DNA of 64,000 bases from Spirochaetota bacterium (GTDB lineage: Bacteria > Spirochaetota > Spirochaetia > Treponematales > Rectinemataceae), in contig JAJUJQ010000001.1 in the NCBI GenBank assembly GCA_029265255.1, positions 1 through 64,000 on the forward strand, written 5' to 3'. Positions 52,809 to 60,961 of this stretch are shown here, piece by piece. The position numbers and the translations under genes were made by a program. A model generated the notes under the pieces. That model was not told the DNA's origin. It saw only the letters and a program-made list of their open reading frames with translations, and did not search any database. The first letter of the stretch is position 1; each line of letters opens with the position of its first letter.

Positions 52809-54545
52809 ATGAGCAAATTACGCCGATTTCTGCTCGTCATTGTAGTGCTCGCCGTGGCCTTCATGTTCCTTTTTCCGAGTATTCAGTGGTACTTCCTGAC
52901 ACCGAAAGAGGATCAAGCCATCGCAGTCGGTTCCCGAGAGCAAATCCGGGATTATTCGAGGCGCATGACCTTTTTGGTCATGACAGACCTCAAGGCCAAG
53001 GCCGGAGCAAAGGACACGACCGACCTTTCCGGCCAGAAGACCTATCGTGTCGCCATCGAGGCTGCTAAAAAGGCTTATTCGCTTGCGAAAAAGCCCGCGC
53101 CCAGAACTTGGGATGCAATTGCCATCCTTTCGGGTTTTCCAGGCGAGCGGTCGATGTTTGATTCCATCGAGTCGCGCTATCGCGAGCATGTGCTAAGCCT
53201 CAAGCAGCTGCACGGCAATGCGATTCAGCTCGGCCTCGATCTCGCGGGCGGCATGAGTGTGGTCATTCAGGCTGACCTGCCAGGCCTTGCCGAAAAACTA
53301 GGTCATGACCTGTCAGCCGCGGAAAAAGAAGACGCGATGAAGCGCGCGGTTGAAATCCTCAACTCGCGTATCGATAAATTCGGCCTTACTGAACCGGTCA
53401 TCCGCCGCCAGGGTGAGGATCAGATCTATGTCGAGATCCCCGGTACCGCGGACCCTGAGCGCATCAACTCCATCATCATGGGCAAGGGGAACCTGACGTT
53501 CTATATCGTCGATTCTGACGCCTCCGCGGCGGTGAATTCCTACCTTGCCACCAATCCGGTCGGTATCGACGAGCGCACCATGACCGTTGACAAGCCCGGC
53601 CTCGTGCCCGAGGGCAAGATTGTCCGCAAAGTGTACAAGAAAGACTATTACGGACTCGACGAATTTACAGGCGAATACCTTGTGCTCGAGAGTAAACCTG
53701 CGCTGGACGGCAGCCACATTCAGAGTGCGACTGTTTCTTCGGATCCGATCACCGGCAAGCCCGAGACCAATTTCGTGCTGGACAAGGAAGGCGGCGACAT
53801 TTTCTACTCGGTTACAAGCGCGAATGTGGGTAAAACGCTCGCAGTCGTGCTCGATGACCGGGTCAAGTCCTATGCGCGCATCCAGGAGCCAATCCGTGAA
53901 TCGGTCCGGATTACCGGATTCAGCGCGGATGAGGCAGAAGCGCTGGCCTTGCTGCTCAGAACCGCGGCGCTTCCCATCAGCCTTTCCGTCGTCAGTCAGC
54001 AGGCTATCGGCGCATCGCTCGGTGAAGATTCGATCGCCCAGGGGCGCACCGCCATTCTGGTCGGTATCTTGTCGATTTTCGTGTTCATGTTCCTGTACTA
54101 CAAATGGGCTGGGTTGAATGCGACCATTGCGCAGGTGATAAACCTCTATCTCATGCTCTCGGTTCTGACGGCATTCAAGCTGACACTTACTCTGCCGTCA
54201 ATCGCGGGCTTTGTGCTCACGGTCGGCATGGCGGTCGACGCGAATGTCATCATTTTCGAGCGCATCAAGGAAGAATTGCGCGCGGGCAAGACAAGAGCCG
54301 CTGCCATCGACGCCGGTTTCCACAAGGCCTTCTGGGCAGTCATGGACTCGAATATTACCACGATCATCGCGGCGCTGTTCATGGCTCAGCTCGGCACAGG
54401 TCCTATCCAGGGATTTGCCATTTCGCTGGCCATTGGCAACATTACGAGCCTCTTTACCTCGCTCTTTGTATCGCGCCTCATCTTCGATTTCGAGACTGAT
54501 GTGCTCAAGGCCACGCACACCTCGATCAGCTGGAGGGTGAAATAA
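52809..54545 (+). CDS. secD: Protein translocase subunit SecD
   Basis: 578 residues. One N-terminal helix (about 6-28), a large periplasmic part with LGLDLAGGMSVVIQA near 138-152, and a C-terminal group of five helices beginning near 415 containing MAVDANVIIFERIKEEL near 475. SecD with SecF uses the proton or sodium gradient to complete export. It lies 88 bases after yajC with TTGGAGAG before ATG, and overlaps secF by one base (TAATG). Confidence 0.96.
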   Translation: MSKLRRFLLVIVVLAVAFMFLFPSIQWYFLTPKEDQAIAVGSREQIRDYSRRMTFLVMTDLKAKAGAKDTTDLSGQKTYRVAIEAAKKAYSLAKKPAPRTWDAIAILSGFPGERSMFDSIESRYREHVLSLKQLHGNAIQLGLDLAGGMSVVIQADLPGLAEKLGHDLSAAEKEDAMKRAVEILNSRIDKFGLTEPVIRRQGEDQIYVEIPGTADPERINSIIMGKGNLTFYIVDSDASAAVNSYLATNPVGIDERTMTVDKPGLVPEGKIVRKVYKKDYYGLDEFTGEYLVLESKPALDGSHIQSATVSSDPITGKPETNFVLDKEGGDIFYSVTSANVGKTLAVVLDDRVKSYARIQEPIRESVRITGFSADEAEALALLLRTAALPISLSVVSQQAIGASLGEDSIAQGRTAILVGILSIFVFMFLYYKWAGLNATIAQVINLYLMLSVLTAFKLTLTLPSIAGFVLTVGMAVDANVIIFERIKEELRAGKTRAAAIDAGFHKAFWAVMDSNITTIIAALFMAQLGTGPIQGFAISLAIGNITSLFTSLFVSRLIFDFETDVLKATHTSISWRVK

Positions 54546-55798
54546 TGAAACGCATCATTCGGTTCAGCAAGTTCTTCCTCCCTGCCGTGATACTCTCATC
54601 GACTATCATCGTGCTGGGCCTCGTCGGCTATTTTACGAGGGGCTTCAATCTTGGTGTTGATTTTCAGGCCGGTATCAACGAGACAATTCAGCTTGCCTAT
54701 CCTGCGGGCGAAGTGTCGTTCACCGGCAAAGGCAATGCCGAACTCATGGTGAGCGAAACCCAGTTGACACTGGTGTTCTCGGGTGCCGAAGCCCAGAAAC
54801 GCACGGTGAATTTCGACTACAAGACGTATCCTACGCTGGCCGACCTGAAGGCTGGAATTTCGAAAGAACAGGGCATTTCCATGACAATCGCCCAGGGGAG
54901 TGAAGCGGTACCTTCCTCGGCTTTGGTCCCGACCTATCAGGGCAACACGCTGCTCAGCCTGAATCAGGTCAAACTCTATCGTGCTCCGCTCAACGAGAAT
55001 GAACGATTCGCTTCGATCGATGTGGTTCGTGAGGCGCTGAAACCGCTCGGGCAGGTTGCCGTGCAGACCATCAATCCGGCCACCTCCCAGCGCTATCTGG
55101 TTCGCGTACGCGATGATGGTTCCGACAAGGAATTTACCACAAAAGTACCGCAAATGATCCGCACGCTGCTTGAAGACAAGGTGGGCAAAGACCGGGTGGT
55201 CGTCGTTAAAACCGACTATGTCGGCCCACGTTTCTCACAGGCGCTCGGGCGACAGTCAGCGTGGCTTGTGCTGGTAACGCTGCTGTTGATTTTGCTCTAT
55301 TCGACAATCAGGTTCCGCTTAGAGTACGCTGTTGGCGCGGTTCTGGCTATTCTGCACGACGCGCTCATCATGGTCGCCTTCGTCGTGTGGTCGCGGATGG
55401 AGTTCAACACCACCACCATCGCGGCGATTCTGACCATTCTCGGTTACTCCATCAACGACACGATCGTCCAATTTGACCGTGTGCGCGAAGAGCGTAAAAT
55501 TCACCCCTCGGACCGGTTCGTCGATGTATTAGATACTGCTCTCACACTGACCCTGGGGCGCTCGATCATCACGACCGTAACCACCATGCTCGCGGTGCTA
55601 GCCCTTTTTCTGTTTACCACTGGAAGCATTAAGGACTTCGCCCTGGCCTTGCTGGTTGGCATGACGAGCGGAGTATACTCGACAATCTTTATCGCCAGCG
55701 CGGTAGTGCTTTTCTGGGAAAACCAAAAGGAAAAACAACCGAAGAAACAAAAATCATCGGCCGCCGGAATACCCGACAAAGCGCCCGCGAATCCTTGA
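54545..55798 (+). CDS. secF: Protein translocase subunit SecF
   Basis: 417 residues with six membrane helices; N-terminal GFNLGVDFQAGINETIQL, C-terminal motif ILGYSINDTIVQFDRVRE near 307-324 and LTLGRSIITTVTTML. A periplasmic segment of about 180 residues between helices 1 and 2 is longer than in E. coli SecF. The tail is Lys/Gln-rich. Starts within the secD stop. It ends just before tRNA-Cys. Confidence 0.95.
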   Translation: MKRIIRFSKFFLPAVILSSTIIVLGLVGYFTRGFNLGVDFQAGINETIQLAYPAGEVSFTGKGNAELMVSETQLTLVFSGAEAQKRTVNFDYKTYPTLADLKAGISKEQGISMTIAQGSEAVPSSALVPTYQGNTLLSLNQVKLYRAPLNENERFASIDVVREALKPLGQVAVQTINPATSQRYLVRVRDDGSDKEFTTKVPQMIRTLLEDKVGKDRVVVVKTDYVGPRFSQALGRQSAWLVLVTLLLILLYSTIRFRLEYAVGAVLAILHDALIMVAFVVWSRMEFNTTTIAAILTILGYSINDTIVQFDRVREERKIHPSDRFVDVLDTALTLTLGRSIITTVTTMLAVLALFLFTTGSIKDFALALLVGMTSGVYSTIFIASAVVLFWENQKEKQPKKQKSSAAGIPDKAPANP

Positions 55799-55801
55799 TT
55801 G

Positions 55802-55830
55802 TTGACAAAGCCGGGGCACTTCGCTAGTAT
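55802..55830 (+). promoter_or_regulatory. Promoter of tRNA-Cys
   Basis: TTGACA (55802-55807), exactly 17 bases, TAGTAT (55825-55830), 13 bases before the mature tRNA 5' end. Near-consensus, as expected for a tRNA gene. The -35 lies four bases after secF. Confidence 0.85.
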
Positions 55831-55843
55831 GTGCCCCGCGCAT

Positions 55844-55915
55844 GGCGCCGTACCCAAGTGGTAAGGGAGAGGTCTGCAAAACCTTTATGCATCGGTTCGA
55901 TTCCGATCGGCGCCT
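55844..55915 (+). tRNA. tRNA-Cys (anticodon GCA)
   Basis: Acceptor GGCGCCG (55844-55850) pairs with CGGCGCC (55908-55914). The anticodon loop CTGCAAA gives anticodon GCA; the T arm ATCGG-TTCGATT-CCGAT is perfect; the discriminator is T at 55915, as in tRNA-Cys generally. CCA is not encoded (a T run follows), so it must be added enzymatically. A short D loop is seen. Confidence 0.95.
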
Positions 55916-55924
55916 TTTTTGCGA

Positions 55925-55958
55925 AGAGCTGCTGGCCCGCGGGCTGGCAGCTCTTTTT
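55925..55958 (+). terminator. Intrinsic terminator after tRNA-Cys
   Basis: AGAGCTGC (55925-55932) pairs with GCAGCTCT (55947-55954), GC-rich loop, followed by TTTTT. Confidence 0.9.
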
Positions 55959-56010
55959 ATACTAGTGGCTTGCGCCATGGTTCTATGCTACTATCTGTAG
56001 CCGGAAATTC

Positions 56011-57576
56011 ATGAACAGCGATATTGCGTCTTCCCGGAACACAGCATCCCATGGCCAGCGAGCGCGCTCGCAGTCGCGTATCTCGAGGCGCCAACCAGCG
56101 CTCCGCATTGCAATGGCGCTGTCGGCTGTGATTCTGGCTGGAGCCATGATTGCCGGCTTTTTTCTGCTAAAGGAAAATCTGACTCGAACTGAAGAAAGTA
56201 CGCTTGGCGTCACCGCACGAAGACTTGCCGCAATAGTGCGCGATGAGCTGGAACAACTGCTCATGGGGTGCGCCGATATTCGTTCCATGCTCGAGCAGAG
56301 CGACGCTGTCAATTACGCGACGCTCAAGCAACGTGCCGAGCAGCTCATCGCGGAACATCCCGCTCTCGAGACGATCACCGTCGCGCCTGGGGCGCTTGTG
56401 CGCTACGGTTTTCCTGAAGAAAAAACCGCGGCCTCCATTGGCCACGACCTCCTGGACAATCCGGAACGCTTGCAGGCGCTGGTGAAGGCGGTTGCAGGGA
56501 AACAGGCGGTCGTTCAGGGCCCCAGTATCTCAGCCGAAGGAGAGACCCTCGCCTTTGTGCGGATTCCGGTATTCAAAGAACATACCCTCTGGGGCTTTGT
56601 GAGCATGACGATCAATATCGAGCAGCTTGTGAACATGCTCGGGCTTCGGAACGAGTTCCCGGGTCTCTATATTGCACTGCTCAATACCGAAGAAAAGCGT
56701 CTGAGCTGGGGGGACAGCGGCGCGGTCGAGGGAACGGCGGTGCCCATAGGTGCGCAGGGAGCGGCGGTTCCCTGGGCGATTGCCGTCGGCACAGCCGCGT
56801 CCGCGAAGCATGCCATGCGGTGGGCGCTGCTTTTATTCATTTCGGGCATGGTGGCGGTGATTCTATTTATCATTTTCTTGAGACGATTGGACCATTCCAT
56901 GGCGCCACATCCAACGCGAGTCGATATGCCGCAGCCTCAGCCGGTCTCTGAATTCTCCGGGCAACCAGCCACACCACGTACCGGCATTCTGGTGGTGGAG
57001 CCCTTCAAACCAGGCGTGGAAAAACGCGAGGCTGCTTCCGTGATCAGCGAAAGAGAACATGTCGACGCCCCTGAGCCTGTTGTGGTGTCGAATTCGCCGC
57101 CTTCTCCGGAATTGCCCGCGGAACCAGATAACACACCCCAACCCTTGCCCCAAGCCGTGGACGACGCCCTTGCCCAGGAGCCGGAACTCGCGGCCGATCA
57201 AGAAAAACCCCAGGCGCGAGGGCTGTCGGTCCTGGTCGTGGACGATTCCGAGGTGAATCGCGAGTTTATCCTCAGAATGCTCGCGTTGAAAGATTATTCG
57301 GCCGCTGCCGCGCCGGATGGCGAATCGGCGCTCGCCATGCTGCGTGAGAAGGCCTTCGATGTGGTGTTGGTGGATTGCATCATGCCAGGGATGGATGGCT
57401 ATACACTTGGACACCGCATTCGAGAGGCAGGCTATGCGGCGCGTCTTATCGCGATGAGCCCGCGGCACGACCCAGACGAAGAGGCTCGCTGCTCCGCGGC
57501 AGGTTTCGACGGGCTTCTCGTCAAACCATTTACCATGTCAACGTTGGACAGGACTCTTCAACGTGTGCTGCGCTAG
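56011..57576 (+). CDS. CHASE-domain membrane protein with C-terminal receiver, no kinase
   Basis: 521 residues. An N-terminal membrane helix (about 31-54), a periplasmic segment (55-265) like the CHASE ligand-binding domain (HPALETITVAPGALVRYGFP, then FVRIPVF and GFVSMTIN), a second helix (about 270-292), a Pro/Glu-rich linker (300-405), and a receiver domain (407-521) with D411, D412, phosphoacceptor D455 (LVDCIMPGMDGY) and K in LLVKPFT. The histidine-kinase module expected between the second helix and the receiver is missing; only a disordered linker is there. So it is a sensor whose output is a phosphorylatable receiver, presumably served by another kinase. ATG 56011 has only a weak ribosome site; a possible extended -10 (TGC-TACTAT, 55986-55994) lies 16 bases upstream. 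Confidence 0.85.
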   Translation: MNSDIASSRNTASHGQRARSQSRISRRQPALRIAMALSAVILAGAMIAGFFLLKENLTRTEESTLGVTARRLAAIVRDELEQLLMGCADIRSMLEQSDAVNYATLKQRAEQLIAEHPALETITVAPGALVRYGFPEEKTAASIGHDLLDNPERLQALVKAVAGKQAVVQGPSISAEGETLAFVRIPVFKEHTLWGFVSMTINIEQLVNMLGLRNEFPGLYIALLNTEEKRLSWGDSGAVEGTAVPIGAQGAAVPWAIAVGTAASAKHAMRWALLLFISGMVAVILFIIFLRRLDHSMAPHPTRVDMPQPQPVSEFSGQPATPRTGILVVEPFKPGVEKREAASVISEREHVDAPEPVVVSNSPPSPELPAEPDNTPQPLPQAVDDALAQEPELAADQEKPQARGLSVLVVDDSEVNREFILRMLALKDYSAAAAPDGESALAMLREKAFDVVLVDCIMPGMDGYTLGHRIREAGYAARLIAMSPRHDPDEEARCSAAGFDGLLVKPFTMSTLDRTLQRVLR

Positions 57577-57849
57577 CTGACTGGTTTCCGATTTTTGCGG
57601 CGTGCGCGGCTGGGAGTAACGCGTAGAATCTCTCAGTGCGCGCCGCGTGAGCCGACTGAAGAAATTGGAGGTTATGGATATTTGCTCGCTGCGGCGCCTC
57701 AACAGCGCACGTGAAAGCTCCACTGCAATTGAATTTTGCGGCCCAAATAATGGCAGAATGTATTTAAATAATCGTATTAAAAAGAGATAATTGTGTTTTT
57801 GCAGATATGCTGGTTTTTGGAGAAAGATGAGAAAATCGAGTTCTCCTAT
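57577..57849. other. Intergenic region with a long imperfect hairpin
   Basis: 57597-57650 folds into a long imperfect hairpin: GCGGCGTGCGCGGCTGGGAG against CTCTCAGTGCGCGCCGC. No T run follows. The rest, from about 57710 to 57830, is AT-rich with short poly-A and poly-T tracts and no gene. A 60-codon frame at 57793-57975 overlaps the promoter below and is rejected. Confidence 0.45.
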
Positions 57850-57878
57850 TTGACTTTTGCAAAAGATGTCGATAATAA
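57850..57878 (+). promoter_or_regulatory. Promoter of the first beta-sandwich gene
   Basis: TTGACT (57850-57855), 17 bases, TAATAA (57873-57878). The predicted leader is about 92 bases. Confidence 0.6.
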
Positions 57879-57892
57879 TACTATCAAGGTCG

Positions 57893-57961
57893 TGTGGAAG
57901 ACCCCGTTGGGGTTAACCACAGTAAAAACCAAAATGTATCTGCGGGGCAGAGACCCTGCAG
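57893..57961 (+). promoter_or_regulatory. Two stable hairpins in the mRNA leader
   Basis: Hairpin 1: TGTGG (57893-57897) with CCACA (57917-57921), enclosing ACCCC/GGGGT (57901-57913). Hairpin 2: CTGCGGGG (57940-57947) with CCCTGCAG (57954-57961), ending four bases before the GAGGAG ribosome site. Such leaders often stabilise mRNAs of abundant proteins. Confidence 0.55.
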
Positions 57962-57976
57962 GCGAGGAGTCTTAGT

Positions 57977-58447
57977 ATGAAAAAGTACGCATTGGTAGCT
58001 CTGTTTGCGGTAGTGGTGTTTGGCGCGGCGTTTGCGGCTACGTCTGGCACGGTTGGTTTGAGTGGCACTGTTGCCGAAGTGTTCAGCCTGACCCTTCCTG
58101 CGAATTACTCAGGGACGATAGCTAATGGTAGCTCGGCTGAGACATGGTCTATCGGCAATGTGACGGTGATCAGCAACGTCAAGAACTGGACAATTTCGAT
58201 TACCAGCACCAATAGTGGAGTGCTCAAGAATTCTGCCGATGCCACCGAAACCATCGCCTATACTGTGACACTGGGGTCTCTCATTGTGGATAAGTCGCTT
58301 GATTCTCCGAAGACCAGTGCTACACAGCCGAGAACGCCGAAAGCCGGAAACACTTATGCGCTCTCGATCTCTTTCGGTCCTTCGAGCGACTTCTACCAGG
58401 CTGGCACCTACACCGATACGCTGACCATTTCGATCGCGCATCCGTAA
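57977..58447 (+). CDS. Exported beta-sandwich protein A
   Basis: 156 residues. Signal peptide MKKYALVALFAVVVFGAAFA with cleavage after AFA. The mature part begins ATSGTVGLSGTVAEVFSLTLP, then WSIGNVTVISNVKNWTISI and SFGPSSDFYQAGTYTDTLTI, all Ser/Thr-rich beta-strands as in small surface or fimbria-like beta-sandwich proteins. No Cys and no lipobox, so periplasmic or surface. It is about one third identical by eye with the next gene. Ribosome site GAGGAG. A strong terminator follows. Not assignable to a named family. Confidence 0.85.
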   Translation: MKKYALVALFAVVVFGAAFAATSGTVGLSGTVAEVFSLTLPANYSGTIANGSSAETWSIGNVTVISNVKNWTISITSTNSGVLKNSADATETIAYTVTLGSLIVDKSLDSPKTSATQPRTPKAGNTYALSISFGPSSDFYQAGTYTDTLTISIAHP

Positions 58448-58471
58448 CCCAAACCAGAGCAGATTACTGAA

Positions 58472-58502
58472 AGCCGACCGGCGTTATGCCGGCCGGCTTT
58501 TT
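58472..58502 (+). terminator. Intrinsic terminator after beta-sandwich gene A
   Basis: AGCCGACCGGC (58472-58482) pairs with GCCGGCCGGCT (58488-58498) with one A-C mismatch, then TTTTT. Confidence 0.85.
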
Positions 58503-58622
58503 AATGAGAACAATGGAAAAAATTTGTGTATGGCACGATGAGGCCCGCGCTTTCATCAATTGAATTGGAATGTACCTCGGCACCTTGATTCTGTTCTCAG
58601 AAAGGGCGGGTGCCGCGGAAAA

Positions 58623-58655
58623 TATAATGTTGCCGCAGGGGCACGCTCCATGCGG
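58623..58655 (+). promoter_or_regulatory. -10 box and 5' hairpin of the second beta-sandwich gene
   Basis: TATAAT at 58623-58628 has no clear -35. Directly after, CCGCA (58633-58637) pairs with TGCGG (58651-58655), so the transcript would begin with a hairpin next to the ribosome site, like the leader of gene A. Confidence 0.4.
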
Positions 58656-58669
58656 GAAAGGATGAAGTA

Positions 58670-59239
58670 ATGAAAAAGTATTTCTGGGCAGCACTGTGTG
58701 TACTCATGGTGCAGGGGATGGTGTTTGCCGCGACCAGCGGCAGCGTTCAGATGAGTGGTACGATCATCTCGGCGTTTTCTCTGGAAGTACCGGCGGCGTT
58801 CGCAGGCACGATGGATGATACCAAAGCCAACGAATGGTCGCTTGGTGATGTCAAGGTGATCAGTAACCAGAAAAACTGGACGCTCTCGCTGTCGAGCGCG
58901 AACAGCGGCTATCTTGTGTTGCAGAAAGACATAGGATTGGATATGGCAGAAAGAGTCCAGTACAAGGTCCTGCTGAAAGACCTGATGAAAGACCCAGTAG
59001 CCCTCGATGCAACCTGGGTCAGCGGGACTCAGCCTCGGACACTTAAAACAGGCAATTCCTATGGCATGTCTATTCTGTTCGGGCCGTCGACGAGCTTCTG
59101 GCAGGCCGGTACCTATGTTGACACCATCACCGTTACCATTACCGCCGAAGGAACGCCACCTGTAATTCCTCCTCCTGGCGGAATTGGTGGTGGCGGGGAT
59201 ACACTTCCTGTTGAGCCGCCAGGTGGTGGGCTCTCCTAA
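58670..59239 (+). CDS. Exported beta-sandwich protein B with proline/glycine tail
   Basis: 189 residues, tandem paralogue of the gene at 57977. Signal peptide MKKYFWAALCVLMVQGMVFA, then ATSGSVQMSGTIISAFSLEVP. The shared blocks are WSLGDVKVISNQKNWTLSL, GTQPRTLKTGNSYGMSI and SFWQAGTYVDTITVTI. A C-terminal extension of about 30 residues is rich in Pro and Gly (PPVIPPPGGIGGGGDTLP), absent from protein A, and could be an anchor, spacer or surface-display tail. AAAGGAT precedes ATG. Followed by a terminator. Confidence 0.85.
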   Translation: MKKYFWAALCVLMVQGMVFAATSGSVQMSGTIISAFSLEVPAAFAGTMDDTKANEWSLGDVKVISNQKNWTLSLSSANSGYLVLQKDIGLDMAERVQYKVLLKDLMKDPVALDATWVSGTQPRTLKTGNSYGMSILFGPSTSFWQAGTYVDTITVTITAEGTPPVIPPPGGIGGGGDTLPVEPPGGGLS

Positions 59240-59270
59240 CCCGAATCGCGAGCACCATGCGCTGCGCCAA

Positions 59271-59304
59271 AAGGCTGGTATTTCGAAGCCAGCCTTATTT
59301 TTTT
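59271..59304 (+). terminator. Intrinsic terminator after beta-sandwich gene B
   Basis: AAGGCTGG (59271-59278) pairs perfectly with CCAGCCTT (59289-59296), followed by A and TTTTTTT. Confidence 0.92.
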
Positions 59305-59349
59305 ACTCGAGTGCTTGTTCCAGGGAGGCGATTTCTATACCTTTTATGC

Positions 59350-59982
59350 ATGCGGTTGACGACGATCCTCAGGCGGCCATTTCGGTTTTCTTTTTTTAAC
59401 GCGGCGCTGTACCTGATTGCGGCAAATGTGCTGGTATTCGCGCTGGGGTATATCGCGCCGGTTGCAAGCTGGATACTCGCCATGAACCCTCGCGCGGTAG
59501 CTTCCGGCTGGGTATGGCAGCTTTTCACCTACCAGTTTGTCCACGCGAATTTTTCACATCTGCTGGTAAATATGCTTGGACTCTTCTTTTTTGGCACCCA
59601 GGTTGAACGCAGTCTCGGCAGCAGGGAATTTCTTCTCTACTACCTTGTGGCGGGAACCGTCGCAGGGCTCGCGTCTTTTGCGCTGTACGCGGCGACGGGA
59701 GCATGGCAGGTCGTGCTGCTTGGGGCGTCGGGTTCGGTATTCGCGCTGCTGCTCGCCTTCGCAGTCCTCTATCCGAACGCCATGGTGTATCTCTACGGCC
59801 TGATTCCTATTCGGGCACCCCTTATGGTGATCGGTTATACGATCATCGAGCTGGTGTCCATGCTGGCCGGCGCGAGGAGCAATATCGCTCACCTGACACA
59901 TCTGGCCGGCTTTGCGGTAGGCGCGGCGTACTTTCCAACCCGCCTGGGAGTTAATCCATTCAAGCGGCTCCGCGGGCGCTGA
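59350..59982 (+). CDS. Rhomboid-family intramembrane serine protease
   Basis: 210 residues, about six membrane helices. Catalytic S127 in LLGASGSVFALL and the His in THLAGFAVGAAY near the C-terminus form the rhomboid dyad; FVHANFSHLLVNM near 62-74 is the conserved loop/helix 2 motif. It cleaves membrane proteins within or near the membrane. ATG 59350 is the first Met after the upstream terminator; GGGAGG lies too far upstream for a normal ribosome site and a TATACC box lies at 59336-59341, so a leaderless start is possible. An upstream in-frame start at 59257 would overlap the terminator and is rejected. Confidence 0.93.
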   Translation: MRLTTILRRPFRFSFFNAALYLIAANVLVFALGYIAPVASWILAMNPRAVASGWVWQLFTYQFVHANFSHLLVNMLGLFFFGTQVERSLGSREFLLYYLVAGTVAGLASFALYAATGAWQVVLLGASGSVFALLLAFAVLYPNAMVYLYGLIPIRAPLMVIGYTIIELVSMLAGARSNIAHLTHLAGFAVGAAYFPTRLGVNPFKRLRGR

Positions 59983-59991
59983 CAGGGTGTC

Positions 59992-60912
59992 TTATTCCGG
60001 TGTGGCGCTCGCGTCTTTCTCGGCAGGAGGCGAATGAACCGCCTCGGTTTCCTTATGCATGGAATCGAGAATGTCCATGAGAATGTCGACGATCGCCTGT
60101 TTTTTATCGTCGCGGAAATGCAGGTCGCTCTTAACGGCGGTCAAGAATTCGTGGTTATCGTGCACCGGGCTGACAGTGTAAAGCACTCGGTCGCGGGTGA
60201 GTATGTCTTCGGCCATGTCTCCCGAGGGATTGATACGCAGGATATTTCCATTGACCGACACAAGGCAAAATTTAGAAAAAGCCTTGATATACGAGGCTAT
60301 TTCGCGCACACCCTTCTTTGATGAGGGATCCCATGGCCGATAGCGCGTTCCCGCCGGGAACACAAGGATGATTTTCCCGCTGGTCTTCGCTTGCTCCATC
60401 GCTTTCATCGCCGCACGATTGATTGCAAGGCTTCGCTTCACCTCGCGGTACAATTCCTTGGGATCTTTAAACTTTGTTTTAATAATCTCCATGGAGCGCG
60501 ATGGGTAGATGACAATACGGGTATAGCCGCGTGCGAACGCATGGACCGCGGGGTTTTCTTCATTCAGCTTGATACCCGCAATGGCGACAAGGTCGGCGGC
60601 TATCTTCGCGCCCTCCGGTCCGCTTTTCCTCAACAGGTAATGAAATACTGGCAGATCGAAGTTGGAATAATGCTCCATAAGAAGCAGGCAGGAGTCTCCT
60701 TGCCGTGCGTGTTGATAGAGGGCACGCAGGTTCTCCATCCCAATGATGCGTGAGCCTTCTTCGAGGTACCGCTGAATGATAGAATCGATATAGGGGAGCA
60801 CTGCCGGAATACCTTGCTGGTACACATTTGTCTCTGATACATGGGCTTCCGGTGGTATGAGAGAGAGAAGCTTCTGAATACCGTCTGCAAACTGACTCTT
60901 GATCGAATCCAT
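59992..60912 (-). CDS. 1-acyl-glycerol-3-phosphate acyltransferase-like protein
   Basis: 306 residues without clear membrane helices. PlsC/GPAT-type motifs: MEHYSNFDLP near residues 79-88 (the H-x4-D catalytic box) and FPAGTRYRPWD near 184-194 (the E/P-x-G-T-R box). Transfers acyl groups to glycerol phosphates. A similar protein would fit phosphatidic acid synthesis, though the acceptor cannot be fixed. The start region overlaps the divergent DUF1848 gene region by a few bases, depending on that gene's start. Convergent with the rhomboid gene. Confidence 0.82.
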   Translation of the reverse strand: MDSIKSQFADGIQKLLSLIPPEAHVSETNVYQQGIPAVLPYIDSIIQRYLEEGSRIIGMENLRALYQHARQGDSCLLLMEHYSNFDLPVFHYLLRKSGPEGAKIAADLVAIAGIKLNEENPAVHAFARGYTRIVIYPSRSMEIIKTKFKDPKELYREVKRSLAINRAAMKAMEQAKTSGKIILVFPAGTRYRPWDPSSKKGVREIASYIKAFSKFCLVSVNGNILRINPSGDMAEDILTRDRVLYTVSPVHDNHEFLTAVKSDLHFRDDKKQAIVDILMDILDSMHKETEAVHSPPAEKDASATPE

Positions 60913-60961
60913 GGGCGTACCGGATATTCACTATAGGCAGTTTGAGGAATACTGTCAATTT

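Noticed and set aside
57793..57975. A 60-codon open frame before beta-sandwich gene A
   Set aside because: It overlaps the promoter and the two leader hairpins and has no ribosome site.
57885..57976. Cyclic-di-GMP (GEMM) riboswitch in the leader of beta-sandwich gene A
   Set aside because: The conserved GEMM core sequence and tetraloop receptor are not present; only two plain hairpins are seen.
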